Shown here in pieces: positions 57,989 through 64,000 of a DNA stretch of 64,000 nucleotides. The notes under the pieces were generated by a model, which saw only the letters and a program-made list of their open reading frames with translations, searched no databases and had not been told where the DNA came from. The DNA is from Streptomyces resistomycificus (lineage in GTDB: Bacteria; Actinomycetota; Actinomycetes; Streptomycetales; Streptomycetaceae): NCBI RefSeq assembly GCF_001514265.1, contig NZ_KQ948990.1:62001-126000 (forward strand), given 5' to 3'. Positions within the stretch are counted from its first letter, which is position 1; every line of letters starts with the position of its first letter. Position numbers and translations under genes: made by a program.

Positions 57989-59245
57989 ATGGCGGACTCG
58001 TCCGAACCCGAAGCCACCGCTCCCTCGCGGCGGGCACTGATCGGCTGGGGCGGTGCCGGGCTCGCGCTCGGGGCCGTCGCGGTCGGCGGCGCGGTCGCGG
58101 TGACCCGTGCCGACGAGGACATGGACCCGGCCGGCGCGTCTGCGGGTGCCGCGGTCGACTTCCACGGCACCCACCAGGCGGGCATCGCGACGCCGGTGCA
58201 GGACCGGCTGCACTTCGCCGCGTTCGACGTGACGACCGACGACCGCGCCGCGTTCGTGGCGATGCTCAGGGACTGGACCGAGGCCGCGCGCAGGATGACC
58301 GCCGGTCACGCGGTCGGCGAGGGCGCGTACGGCGGTCTCGCCGAGGCCCCGCCGGACGACACCGGCGAGGCGCTGGGGCTGAAGCCGTCCCGGCTGACGC
58401 TGACGATCGGGTTCGGGCCGTCGCTGTTCGAGAGGTTCGGGCTGGCGGGGAAGCGGCCCGACGCCCTGATCGACCTGCCGAAGTTCGCGGGCGACAACCT
58501 TGACCGCAACCGCAGCGGCGGCGACCTGTGCATCCAGGCCTGCTCGGACGACCCCCAGGTCGCCGTGCACGCGATCCGCAACCTCGCCCGGATCGGCTTC
58601 GGCAAGGTCGTCATCCGCTGGTCGCAGCTCGGCTTCGGCAAGACGTCGTCCACGACGCCCGACGCGCAGACCCCGCGCAACCTGATGGGCTTCAAGGACG
58701 GCACCCGCAACATCGCGGGGACGGAGACCGCCCGGCTGAGGAAGTTCGTGTGGGTCGACGAGAAGGACGGCCCCGCGTGGATGGAGGGCGGCTCCTACCT
58801 GGTCGCCCGGCGCATCCGCATGCACATCGAGACCTGGGACCGCACCTCCCTGCAGGAGCAGGAGGACATCTTCGGCCGCGACAAGGGCGAGGGCGCCCCG
58901 GTCGGCAAGGCCAAGGAGCGTGACGAGCCGTTCCTGAAGGCGATGCTGCCCGACGCGCACGTGCGGCTCGCGCACCCCGACTCCAACCACGGGGCGACGC
59001 TGCTGCGCCGCGGCTACTCCTTCACCGACGGCACGGACGGCCTGGGCCGGCTGGACGCGGGCCTGTTCTTCCTGGCGTACCAGAGGGACGTGCGCAAGGG
59101 GTTCGTGCAGGTCCAGCGCAACCTGGCCACCGACGCCCTCAACGAGTACATCCAGCACGTGGGTTCGGCGGTCTTCGCCGTCCCGCCCGGCGTCCGCGAC
59201 AAGGACGACTGGTGGGGAAGCACGCTGTTCTCCGAGGAGGCGTAG
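57989..59245 (+). CDS. efeB: Tat-exported Dyp-type heme peroxidase EfeB
   Basis: This 418-residue protein has a twin-arginine signal (PSRRALIGWGGAGLALGAVA), so it is folded before export. The Dyp-peroxidase domain follows: GLKPSRLTLTIGFGPSLFER, PRNLMGFKDGTRNIAGTETA (with the catalytic GxxDG Asp), GSYLVARRIRMHIETWDRTS and HPDSNHGATLLRRGYSFTDG (proximal His region). EfeB binds heme and is thought to oxidise ferrous iron or protoporphyrinogen for the Efe system. ATG 57989 is preferred. A GTG at 57917, overlapping the efeO stop, would add 24 acidic residues. It is 3 bases from efeU. Confidence 0.93.
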   Translation: MADSSEPEATAPSRRALIGWGGAGLALGAVAVGGAVAVTRADEDMDPAGASAGAAVDFHGTHQAGIATPVQDRLHFAAFDVTTDDRAAFVAMLRDWTEAARRMTAGHAVGEGAYGGLAEAPPDDTGEALGLKPSRLTLTIGFGPSLFERFGLAGKRPDALIDLPKFAGDNLDRNRSGGDLCIQACSDDPQVAVHAIRNLARIGFGKVVIRWSQLGFGKTSSTTPDAQTPRNLMGFKDGTRNIAGTETARLRKFVWVDEKDGPAWMEGGSYLVARRIRMHIETWDRTSLQEQEDIFGRDKGEGAPVGKAKERDEPFLKAMLPDAHVRLAHPDSNHGATLLRRGYSFTDGTDGLGRLDAGLFFLAYQRDVRKGFVQVQRNLATDALNEYIQHVGSAVFAVPPGVRDKDDWWGSTLFSEEA

Positions 59246-59248
59246 CCC

Positions 59249-60121
59249 GTGTTCTCCAACTACCTGATCGGTCTGCGCGAGGGCCTGGAAGCCAGCCTCG
59301 TCGTCTGCATCCTGATCGCCTACCTGGTCAAGACGGACCGCCGGGACGCGCTCAAGCCCATCTGGATCGGCATCGGCGTCGCCGTCGCCATCGCCCTGGG
59401 GTTCGGCTGCGCGCTCGAGTTCGGCTCCCAGGAGCTGACGTTCGAGGCGCAGGAGGCGCTCGGCGGCTCCCTGTCGATCCTGGCGGTCGGCCTGGTGACG
59501 TGGATGGTGTTCTGGATGCGGCGCACCGCCCGGCACCTGCGGTCGGAGCTGCACGGCAAGCTGGACGCCGCCCTCCAGATGGGCACCGGCGCGTTGGTCG
59601 CCACCGCCTTCCTCGCGGTCGGCCGGGAGGGCCTGGAGACGGCCCTGTTCGTGTGGGCGTCGGTGCGCGCGGCCGGTGACGGCACCCCGCGCCCGCTGGT
59701 CGGCGTGGCCCTGGGCATCCTGACGGCGGTCGTCCTGGGCTGGCTGTTCTACCGGGGTGCCGTGCGCATCAACCTGGCCAGGTTCTTCACCTGGACCGGC
59801 GGCATGCTGGTCGTGGTGGCGGCGGGCGTACTGGCGTACGGGTTCCACGACCTCCAGGAGGCCGACTGGCTGCCGGGGTTGACGAACAAGGCCTTCGACA
59901 TCACCGGGACCATCCCTCCGGACAGCTGGTACGGCACGCTCCTCAAGGGTGTCCTCAACTTCCAGCCCGACCCGACGGTCCTCCAGGTCACGGTGTGGCT
60001 GCTGTACCTGGTCCCGACGCTCGCGCTGTTCCTCGCCCCGGTAGGGTTCGCCTCCGGGAAGGGGAAGGTGAAGGAACCTGATGAGCCTGGATCGCGGCCC
60101 TCGAAGGCTCCGCAGTCTTGA
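59249..60121 (+). CDS. efeU: Ferrous/ferric iron permease EfeU (FTR1 family)
   Basis: This 290-residue membrane permease of the Ftr1/OFeT family has seven or so helices and two REGLE iron-binding motifs, LIGLREGLEASLVVCILIAY and LAVGREGLETALFVWASVRA. It imports iron delivered by EfeO. It starts at GTG 59249, directly after efeB. The order O-B-U differs from the enterobacterial U-O-B. Its 3' end overlaps the next gene (lipoprotein) by 41 bases, so that protein is part of the same transcript. Confidence 0.94.
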   Translation: MFSNYLIGLREGLEASLVVCILIAYLVKTDRRDALKPIWIGIGVAVAIALGFGCALEFGSQELTFEAQEALGGSLSILAVGLVTWMVFWMRRTARHLRSELHGKLDAALQMGTGALVATAFLAVGREGLETALFVWASVRAAGDGTPRPLVGVALGILTAVVLGWLFYRGAVRINLARFFTWTGGMLVVVAAGVLAYGFHDLQEADWLPGLTNKAFDITGTIPPDSWYGTLLKGVLNFQPDPTVLQVTVWLLYLVPTLALFLAPVGFASGKGKVKEPDEPGSRPSKAPQS

Positions 60122-61082
60122 CCGGAGCGCACTGATAGCAGCGTCGGTGACCGCTTTGTCGTTGACTGCGAGCGGATGCATGGTGGTGCACGGGGAGCGG
60201 GAGGTGCTCCCCGCGACCACGCAGGCGGAGGCCGGCAAGGCGCTCCGCCAGTTCACGGCCGCGTACAACAAGGCCGACAAGGCGTACGACAGTTCCCTGG
60301 ACGCGGACCATGTCACGGGCGCCCTGGAGGACATCGACCGGGCCCGGCTGAAGGCGGGTGCCGCGAACAACCCGGGCGGCAATCCGGCGCACACGCCGCT
60401 GGAGTTGTCGGACGCGAAGTTCACCATCCCCAAGAAGGCTGGCTGGCCCCGCTGGTTCGTCGCCGACGCGGCCGGCAACAAGGGCGGCAGTGTGCGCTGG
60501 CTGTTCGTGTTCACCCGGGGCGGCCTGGACGAGCCCTGGGAGGCGGCGTACCTGACGCTGGTGGCGCCCGGCAAGGTCCCGGAGTTCAAGAAGGACAAGG
60601 ACGGCTGGGCCGAGGCGGTCGACGTGAACTCGGCCCGACTGGCCGTCAAGCCCGCGGACTTGGGCGAGCAGTACACGACGTACCTGAAGAACGGCGGGGA
60701 CGTCTTCGCGGACGGCGCGCAGACCAGCGTGTGGCGTGCGGAGCGCAAGAAGGACGCCAAGAGGCCGGGTCTGGCCACCCAGTACATCGACGAGCCGTTG
60801 GCGAGCGGTGACTACGCGCCGCTCGCGCTGCGCACGGCGGACGGCGGGGCGCTGGTGTTCTTCTCCACGCACCACTTCGAGAAGCAGACGGCCTACCCGG
60901 GTTCCTCGATCCCCACGCCCGGCGACGACGTGCTCGCACTGACGAAGGGCGAGATCAAGCAGTCGTTCACCATGGAGTTCGTCTCCAACCAGGTGGCCCT
61001 GGACCCCGGGAAGGGTTCGGACGACCAGGAGGTGTCGGTGCTGGGCCGGATCCAGGGCATGACGTCGGCGCAGGGCGAGTAG
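60081..61082 (+). CDS. Lipoprotein linked to the efe operon
   Basis: This 333-residue protein has a basic leader (MSLDRGPRRLRSLDRS), a hydrophobic stretch (ALIAASVTALSLTA) and a lipobox Cys in TASGCMVVHG. The mature part has KFTIPKKAGWPRWFVADAAG, LFVFTRGGLDEPWEAAYLTL and a final domain with YAPLALRTADGGALVFFSTH. No known fold is recognised. It overlaps efeU by 41 bases, a strong sign of co-expression, so a role in surface iron handling is possible. Equally, it may be an unrelated surface protein. Confidence 0.75.
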   Translation: MSLDRGPRRLRSLDRSALIAASVTALSLTASGCMVVHGEREVLPATTQAEAGKALRQFTAAYNKADKAYDSSLDADHVTGALEDIDRARLKAGAANNPGGNPAHTPLELSDAKFTIPKKAGWPRWFVADAAGNKGGSVRWLFVFTRGGLDEPWEAAYLTLVAPGKVPEFKKDKDGWAEAVDVNSARLAVKPADLGEQYTTYLKNGGDVFADGAQTSVWRAERKKDAKRPGLATQYIDEPLASGDYAPLALRTADGGALVFFSTHHFEKQTAYPGSSIPTPGDDVLALTKGEIKQSFTMEFVSNQVALDPGKGSDDQEVSVLGRIQGMTSAQGE

Positions 61083-61153
61083 GACGGCCGAAAAGCCCAG
61101 GCGGGCTTCGGTGGTCGGCGCCGTCGGGAAGCGGGTCCTCGGGTCCCGTGATC

Positions 61154-61227
61154 GCGTCGGTGTGCCCGCGACGACATCGAATTCGCCCCCGCGTCGGTGC
61201 GCCCGCCACGACATCGAACTCGCCGCC
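61154..61227. repeat. Imperfect 37-bp tandem repeat
   Basis: gcgtcggtgtgcccgcgacg begins the first copy (61154-61190) and gcgtcggtgcgcccgccacg the second (61191-61227). Both contain acatcgaaYtcgcc. The pair lies in the gap between the efe lipoprotein and the convergent prim-pol gene. No function is apparent. Confidence 0.7.
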
Positions 61228-61271
61228 CGGCCGTGCCACCGCTTCGCGGTGCCTGACGCACGCTCAGCGGC

Positions 61272-62006
61272 TCAGCGGCGCGACGGCCAGCCGGAGTTGG
61301 CGTGGTCGGATTCCTCGCCGATGTAGCGGGCGCAGGCGTCGGTGAGGATCTCCAGGAGGGTCAGCGGGTCGGGCAGCGGGTGCTCCAGACCGCGGACCCA
61401 GTGCACGGACTGGTGGTCGCCGGGGAGCCGGGCGGGCGGGACGAGGACGTAGGAGCCGCGGCAGTGCCAGCGCAGGCCGGGGTGCTCGTCCATGGTCTCG
61501 GGGTGGCAGTCCAGTTCACAGGGCCACCACTCGTCCTCGTCCTCGGGGGTGCCGCGGGTGAGGGTGAAGAACAGCAGCCGGCCGTCGTCGCTCTCGGCGA
61601 CCGGACCGACCTCGATGCCGGAGCCGAGCAGCCGCTCCAGCGCCTCCCGGCCCGCCTCCAGGGGCACGTCGAGGACGTCGTGCACCATGCCGGTCGCGGT
61701 GATGAAGTTGGCCTGCGGCTGGTTGCGGGCCCAGCGCTCGATCTGGGCGCTGTCGGTGGTCGACTGGGTCTGCCAGGCGAACGACAAGGGGTGCCGGGCC
61801 GGGGTGGGGCAGCCGACGCGGTCGCAGGAACAGCGGAAGTCCGCGGTGGGATACGCGGCGGGCGCGAGCGGCAGTCCCGCTCCGGCGGCATCGAGCAGCA
61901 GGGCCTCACGGCCACCGTCCCCGGCGGCCTCCTTCGGGCGGCGTCCGCGCAGCCACTGGGAGATTTTGCCCTGCCGGCCTGAGCGGCCACCGAACTCCGC
62001 GCTCAT
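61272..62006 (-). CDS. Prim-pol (AEP)-domain protein
   Basis: This 244-residue protein resembles the bifunctional primase-polymerase N-terminal domain seen in actinobacterial proteins: AAGAGLPLAPAAYPTADFRC, CSCDRVGCPTPARHPLSFAW, QIERWARNQPQANFITATGM and VHDVLDVPLEAGREALERLL. The usual first catalytic DxD reads DVLDV. It is followed by a WHCRGSYVLVPPARLPG segment. It has no helicase domain. Chromosomal stand-alone copies are common in Streptomyces and their role is unclear: DNA repair, or a domesticated plasmid gene. It is convergent with the efe lipoprotein. Confidence 0.85.
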   Translation of the reverse strand: MSAEFGGRSGRQGKISQWLRGRRPKEAAGDGGREALLLDAAGAGLPLAPAAYPTADFRCSCDRVGCPTPARHPLSFAWQTQSTTDSAQIERWARNQPQANFITATGMVHDVLDVPLEAGREALERLLGSGIEVGPVAESDDGRLLFFTLTRGTPEDEDEWWPCELDCHPETMDEHPGLRWHCRGSYVLVPPARLPGDHQSVHWVRGLEHPLPDPLTLLEILTDACARYIGEESDHANSGWPSRR

Positions 62007-62149
62007 CTATCTCCTCGCCTCGCCGTCGTGCGGAACAGCATGCCCTATGGTCCCACTTTCCCGCGCTTCGGGGGTGCCGGAGCCGACAAGAGGGATGGGT
62101 GGGGCGAGGCGGGCCGTCGCGGGGATCGAGTGTCATTGGCGGCTTTGTC

Positions 62150-63115
62150 ATGATTTCGCGCCCTACCGTGGTCGGCATGGTCACTTGGATCGCGTTGACC
62201 GGTCTGGCCTCCGCGGCCTCCGTGGTCTCCCTGGCCCTCACCGGGCCGGCGAACCCGCTGGAGTGGGGCCTCGGGCCGCTGACCGTGGACTCGCTGCCCC
62301 GGATCACCTACGTCGCGCACCGCGGCGGTGCGCGCGAGGTGCCCGAGAACAGCATGTCGGGGCTGATGGCGGCCTATCGGCGCGGTACGGCACAGGTGCT
62401 GGACCTCGACACGCAGGTGCTGCGCGACGGCACGCCCGTGGTGCTGCACGATCCGACGCTGAACCGGACGACGTTCCTCGGCGGCGAGGTGCGCGGGCTG
62501 GGCGCGCGGGACTGGCGGGGGGTGCGGCTGCGCCCCCGGGGCTCGCTGCCCGGGAGCTGGCGGTCGGAGCGGCCGCCCACGGTGGCGGAGGTGCTGGACC
62601 GCCTCGGGGGGCGGATCGTGCTGATGCTGGAGGCGAAGGACCCGCGCGGCCTGGACCGGCTGGCGGGGATGATCCGCGCCCGGGGTCTGAACCGCTCGGT
62701 GTTCGTGAACTCCAACGACCCCGAGGTGGCCCGGCGGGCCCATGACCTGGGTCTGCTCTCCCAGCTGTGGCGCTCGGCCGAGCAGCTGCGCGGGGACCGC
62801 CCCGAGCGCTGGCGGCCCTACGTCGATCTGCTCGACGTCGACCACCGGGCGCGGGACGCCGACCTGCTGCGGGCGGTGCGCTCGGGGATCCCGCGGGTGT
62901 GGGCGCACACCGTGCTCACTCCCGCCGAGCGGGACCGGGTGCTGGCCCTGGGCTGCGACGGGATCATCACGGACGCGCCGGGCCTGCTCGCCCGGCATCC
63001 CGCGCGGAGGGCCTCAGCGGGGCGCGATGCCGTGGAGGGCGTAGTCGACGAGGGTGTCGGTGTACTCGTGCGAGAGAGGGCCGGAGTACTGGAGCCAGCG
63101 CTGCGCCAGGGGTGA
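62150..63115 (+). CDS. Glycerophosphodiester phosphodiesterase-family protein
   Basis: This 321-residue protein has an N-terminal hydrophobic segment (MVTWIALTGLASAASVVSLA), probably a signal anchor. The GDPD barrel follows: ITYVAHRGGAREVPENSMSG (catalytic HRG and ENS), VLDLDTQVLRDGTPVVLHDP (metal ligands and second His), IVLMLEAKDPRGL, and GCDGIITDAPGLLARHPA. It hydrolyses glycerophosphodiesters to glycerol-3-phosphate. The natural domain ends near residue 290. The last 35 residues come from DNA antisense to the TetR gene (102-base overlap). ATG 62177 is an alternative start. Confidence 0.9.
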   Translation: MISRPTVVGMVTWIALTGLASAASVVSLALTGPANPLEWGLGPLTVDSLPRITYVAHRGGAREVPENSMSGLMAAYRRGTAQVLDLDTQVLRDGTPVVLHDPTLNRTTFLGGEVRGLGARDWRGVRLRPRGSLPGSWRSERPPTVAEVLDRLGGRIVLMLEAKDPRGLDRLAGMIRARGLNRSVFVNSNDPEVARRAHDLGLLSQLWRSAEQLRGDRPERWRPYVDLLDVDHRARDADLLRAVRSGIPRVWAHTVLTPAERDRVLALGCDGIITDAPGLLARHPARRASAGRDAVEGVVDEGVGVLVRERAGVLEPALRQG

Positions 63116-63637
63116 GACGAAGAGTTCGAGGGCGATGCGCGGGTCGACGTCCGGGCGGACCTGGCCGGCGTCCTGCGCGGAGCGCAGCCGCTCGACGTAC
63201 AGCTGGAGCGAGGGTTCGAGGAGCTTGGCGACGAAGGTGCGGCCGAGCTGCTCGTTGACCACGCCTTCGGCGGCCAGGGCGCGGGAGGGCGCCTCGAAGC
63301 GGGGGTTCTTCAGTTCGTCGACGGTCGCCCGCAGGACGAACTTGAGGTCGGCCGCGATGTCGCCGGTGTCCGGGAAGACGTGCGGATCCCGGTCGGCCGC
63401 CGCCTCCCGGCTCGCCTGCTCGCTCAGGTCGAGGAAGGCGTCCATCAGCACCTCCGCCTTCGACGACCACCACCGGTAGATCGTCTGCTTGCCGACGCCG
63501 GCGCGGGCGGCGATGCCCTCGATGGTGGTCTTGGGGTAGCCGGCCTCCACGACGAGCGCGATCGCGGCGTCGAAGATCGCACGGCGGGACTTCTCGCTGC
63601 GGCGGGTGGCGTCGGGGGCGGGCTTCTTGAGCGTCAT
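63014..63637 (-). CDS. TetR-family regulator
   Basis: This 207-residue regulator has a TetR helix-turn-helix at residues 14-60 (SEKSRRAIFDAAIALVVEAG, GIAARAGVGKQTIYRWWSSK). Its C-terminal domain is TetR_C-like (LLEPSLQLYVERLRSAQDAG). It is divergent from the small DUF6243-type gene. The perfect palindrome gacgatacgtatcgtc (63700-63715) in the 109-base gap is a likely operator. The natural guess is that it represses itself and the small gene. Its 3' end overlaps the GDPD gene. Confidence 0.93.
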   Translation of the reverse strand: MTLKKPAPDATRRSEKSRRAIFDAAIALVVEAGYPKTTIEGIAARAGVGKQTIYRWWSSKAEVLMDAFLDLSEQASREAAADRDPHVFPDTGDIAADLKFVLRATVDELKNPRFEAPSRALAAEGVVNEQLGRTFVAKLLEPSLQLYVERLRSAQDAGQVRPDVDPRIALELFVSPLAQRWLQYSGPLSHEYTDTLVDYALHGIAPR

Positions 63638-63699
63638 GGCTCGAAGTTATCAGTTGACAAGACGCCGCGTCTCGCCGGACAGTGGTGAGCATACGGCGA

Positions 63700-63715
63700 G
63701 ACGATACGTATCGTC
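63700..63715. promoter_or_regulatory. Perfect 16-bp palindrome, probable TetR operator
   Basis: gacgatacgtatcgtc is an exact palindrome between the TetR gene (start at 63637) and the DUF6243-type gene (start at 63747). Length and symmetry suit a TetR dimer site. Its cgatacg half-site also forms the operator before the efflux gene at 41673-41695. A ttgaca box lies nearby at about 63653-63660 on the plus strand. Confidence 0.7.
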
Positions 63716-63746
63716 ATGGACGGTACGCGGGAAGGTAGGTGAACCG

Positions 63747-63974
63747 ATGACCCGAGGCGGATCGGGAAACATGCTGGGAGTCGGCGGCACGCGCAGGAAC
63801 CTCGGCCGTGCGGCCCTGCGGGGCGGGGAGCGAGGCGGCCGGATCGGCGGTGGGCTGGACTCGCGGGCGCAGAAGCGGGAGCTGCTGCGCAAGCTCCAGG
63901 AGAAACGACCGGTGGATGTGGAGACGGGGGTGGAGGAGGAGTCGGCGGAGGCCACCGGCGAGGCGTCGCCGTGA
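63747..63974 (+). CDS. Small DUF6243-type protein
   Basis: This 75-residue basic protein begins MTRGGSGNMLGVGGTRRNLG and continues GGERGGRIGGGLDSRAQKRE and LLRKLQEKRP, matching the Gly/Arg-rich small proteins I recall as DUF6243 from Streptomyces. An acidic tail follows (VDVETGVEEESAEATGEASP). It has no membrane segment. GAAGG and TAGGTGA lie 7-16 bases before the ATG. It is divergent from the TetR gene, with a palindromic site between. Function is unknown. The Arg-rich part might bind nucleic acid, which is a guess. Confidence 0.75.
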   Translation: MTRGGSGNMLGVGGTRRNLGRAALRGGERGGRIGGGLDSRAQKRELLRKLQEKRPVDVETGVEEESAEATGEASP

Positions 63975-64000
63975 CCGCGGGACGGGTCGTTTCACCGGTC

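Overview
The window is high-GC actinobacterial DNA and almost certainly comes from a Streptomyces chromosome. The evidence is a third-position G/C bias in every convincing gene, GTG and TTG starts, a malR-malEFG-aglA-amylase region, a glnE/glnA2 pair, DmdR-type iron boxes, an AfsR-like regulator, and several small protein families that I know mainly from Streptomyces. From memory, the gene order resembles the S. coelicolor core region around SCO2212 to SCO2285. I saw no rRNA, tRNA, insertion sequence, prophage, CRISPR array or large antibiotic cluster. This looks like ordinary core chromosome.

Layout. 1-9,720: the tail of an upstream gene, a 40-codon small ORF, a winged-helix protein, an epimerase-like protein, a NarL-type two-component pair, a secreted DUF1996 protein with QNGGQ repeats, a lipoprotein, a TPR-like protein, a large membrane protein with a sigma-factor-like cytoplasmic part, and a TetR regulator. 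9,725-25,930: a tautomerase-like protein, a receiver-PP2C phosphatase, then the starch/maltodextrin block. That block holds a giant amylase-pullulanase, a second alpha-amylase, alpha-glucosidase aglA, the ABC importer malEFG and the divergent LacI-type repressor malR. 26,100-32,800: a PAP2 membrane enzyme, glnE, two small enzymes and glnA2. 33,100-42,700: a DUF3105/DUF305 pair, a sedolisin protease, an MFS permease, an EEP-family phosphodiesterase, a drug-efflux/TetR operon and panB. 43,100-54,500: a DrrAB-type ABC exporter, an AfsR-like regulator, a DUF6578-like protein with a suspected frameshift, a site-2 protease, an F420 reductase, an MFS permease and methionine aminopeptidase. 54,600-61,100: an iron block with heme oxygenase and efeO-efeB-efeU, both preceded by iron boxes. 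61,270-64,000: a prim-pol protein, a GDPD lipase, and a TetR regulator divergent from a small DUF6243-type gene.

How the genes work together. The secreted amylase-pullulanase and amylase would cut starch to maltodextrins. MalE binds these, MalFG import them and AglA hydrolyses them inside the cell. MalR is the probable repressor, because related inverted or direct repeats lie before amlA-like, aml-like, malE and malR. Strong hairpins follow malE and malG, which fits differential expression within the operon. In the iron block, heme oxygenase releases iron from heme, and EfeUOB imports ferrous/ferric iron, probably under DmdR control.

The best candidates for novelty are modest: the mal operator set and hairpins, the sigma-like/membrane fusion protein, the PP2C receiver that lacks its conserved Lys, the CGATACG half-site shared by two unrelated TetR loci, the small ORF at 147-269 and the possible frameshift near 48,666. 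I found no clearly new multi-gene system. Start codons were chosen by eye from Shine-Dalgarno spacing and family N-termini. Family names come from recalled motifs, not database searches.
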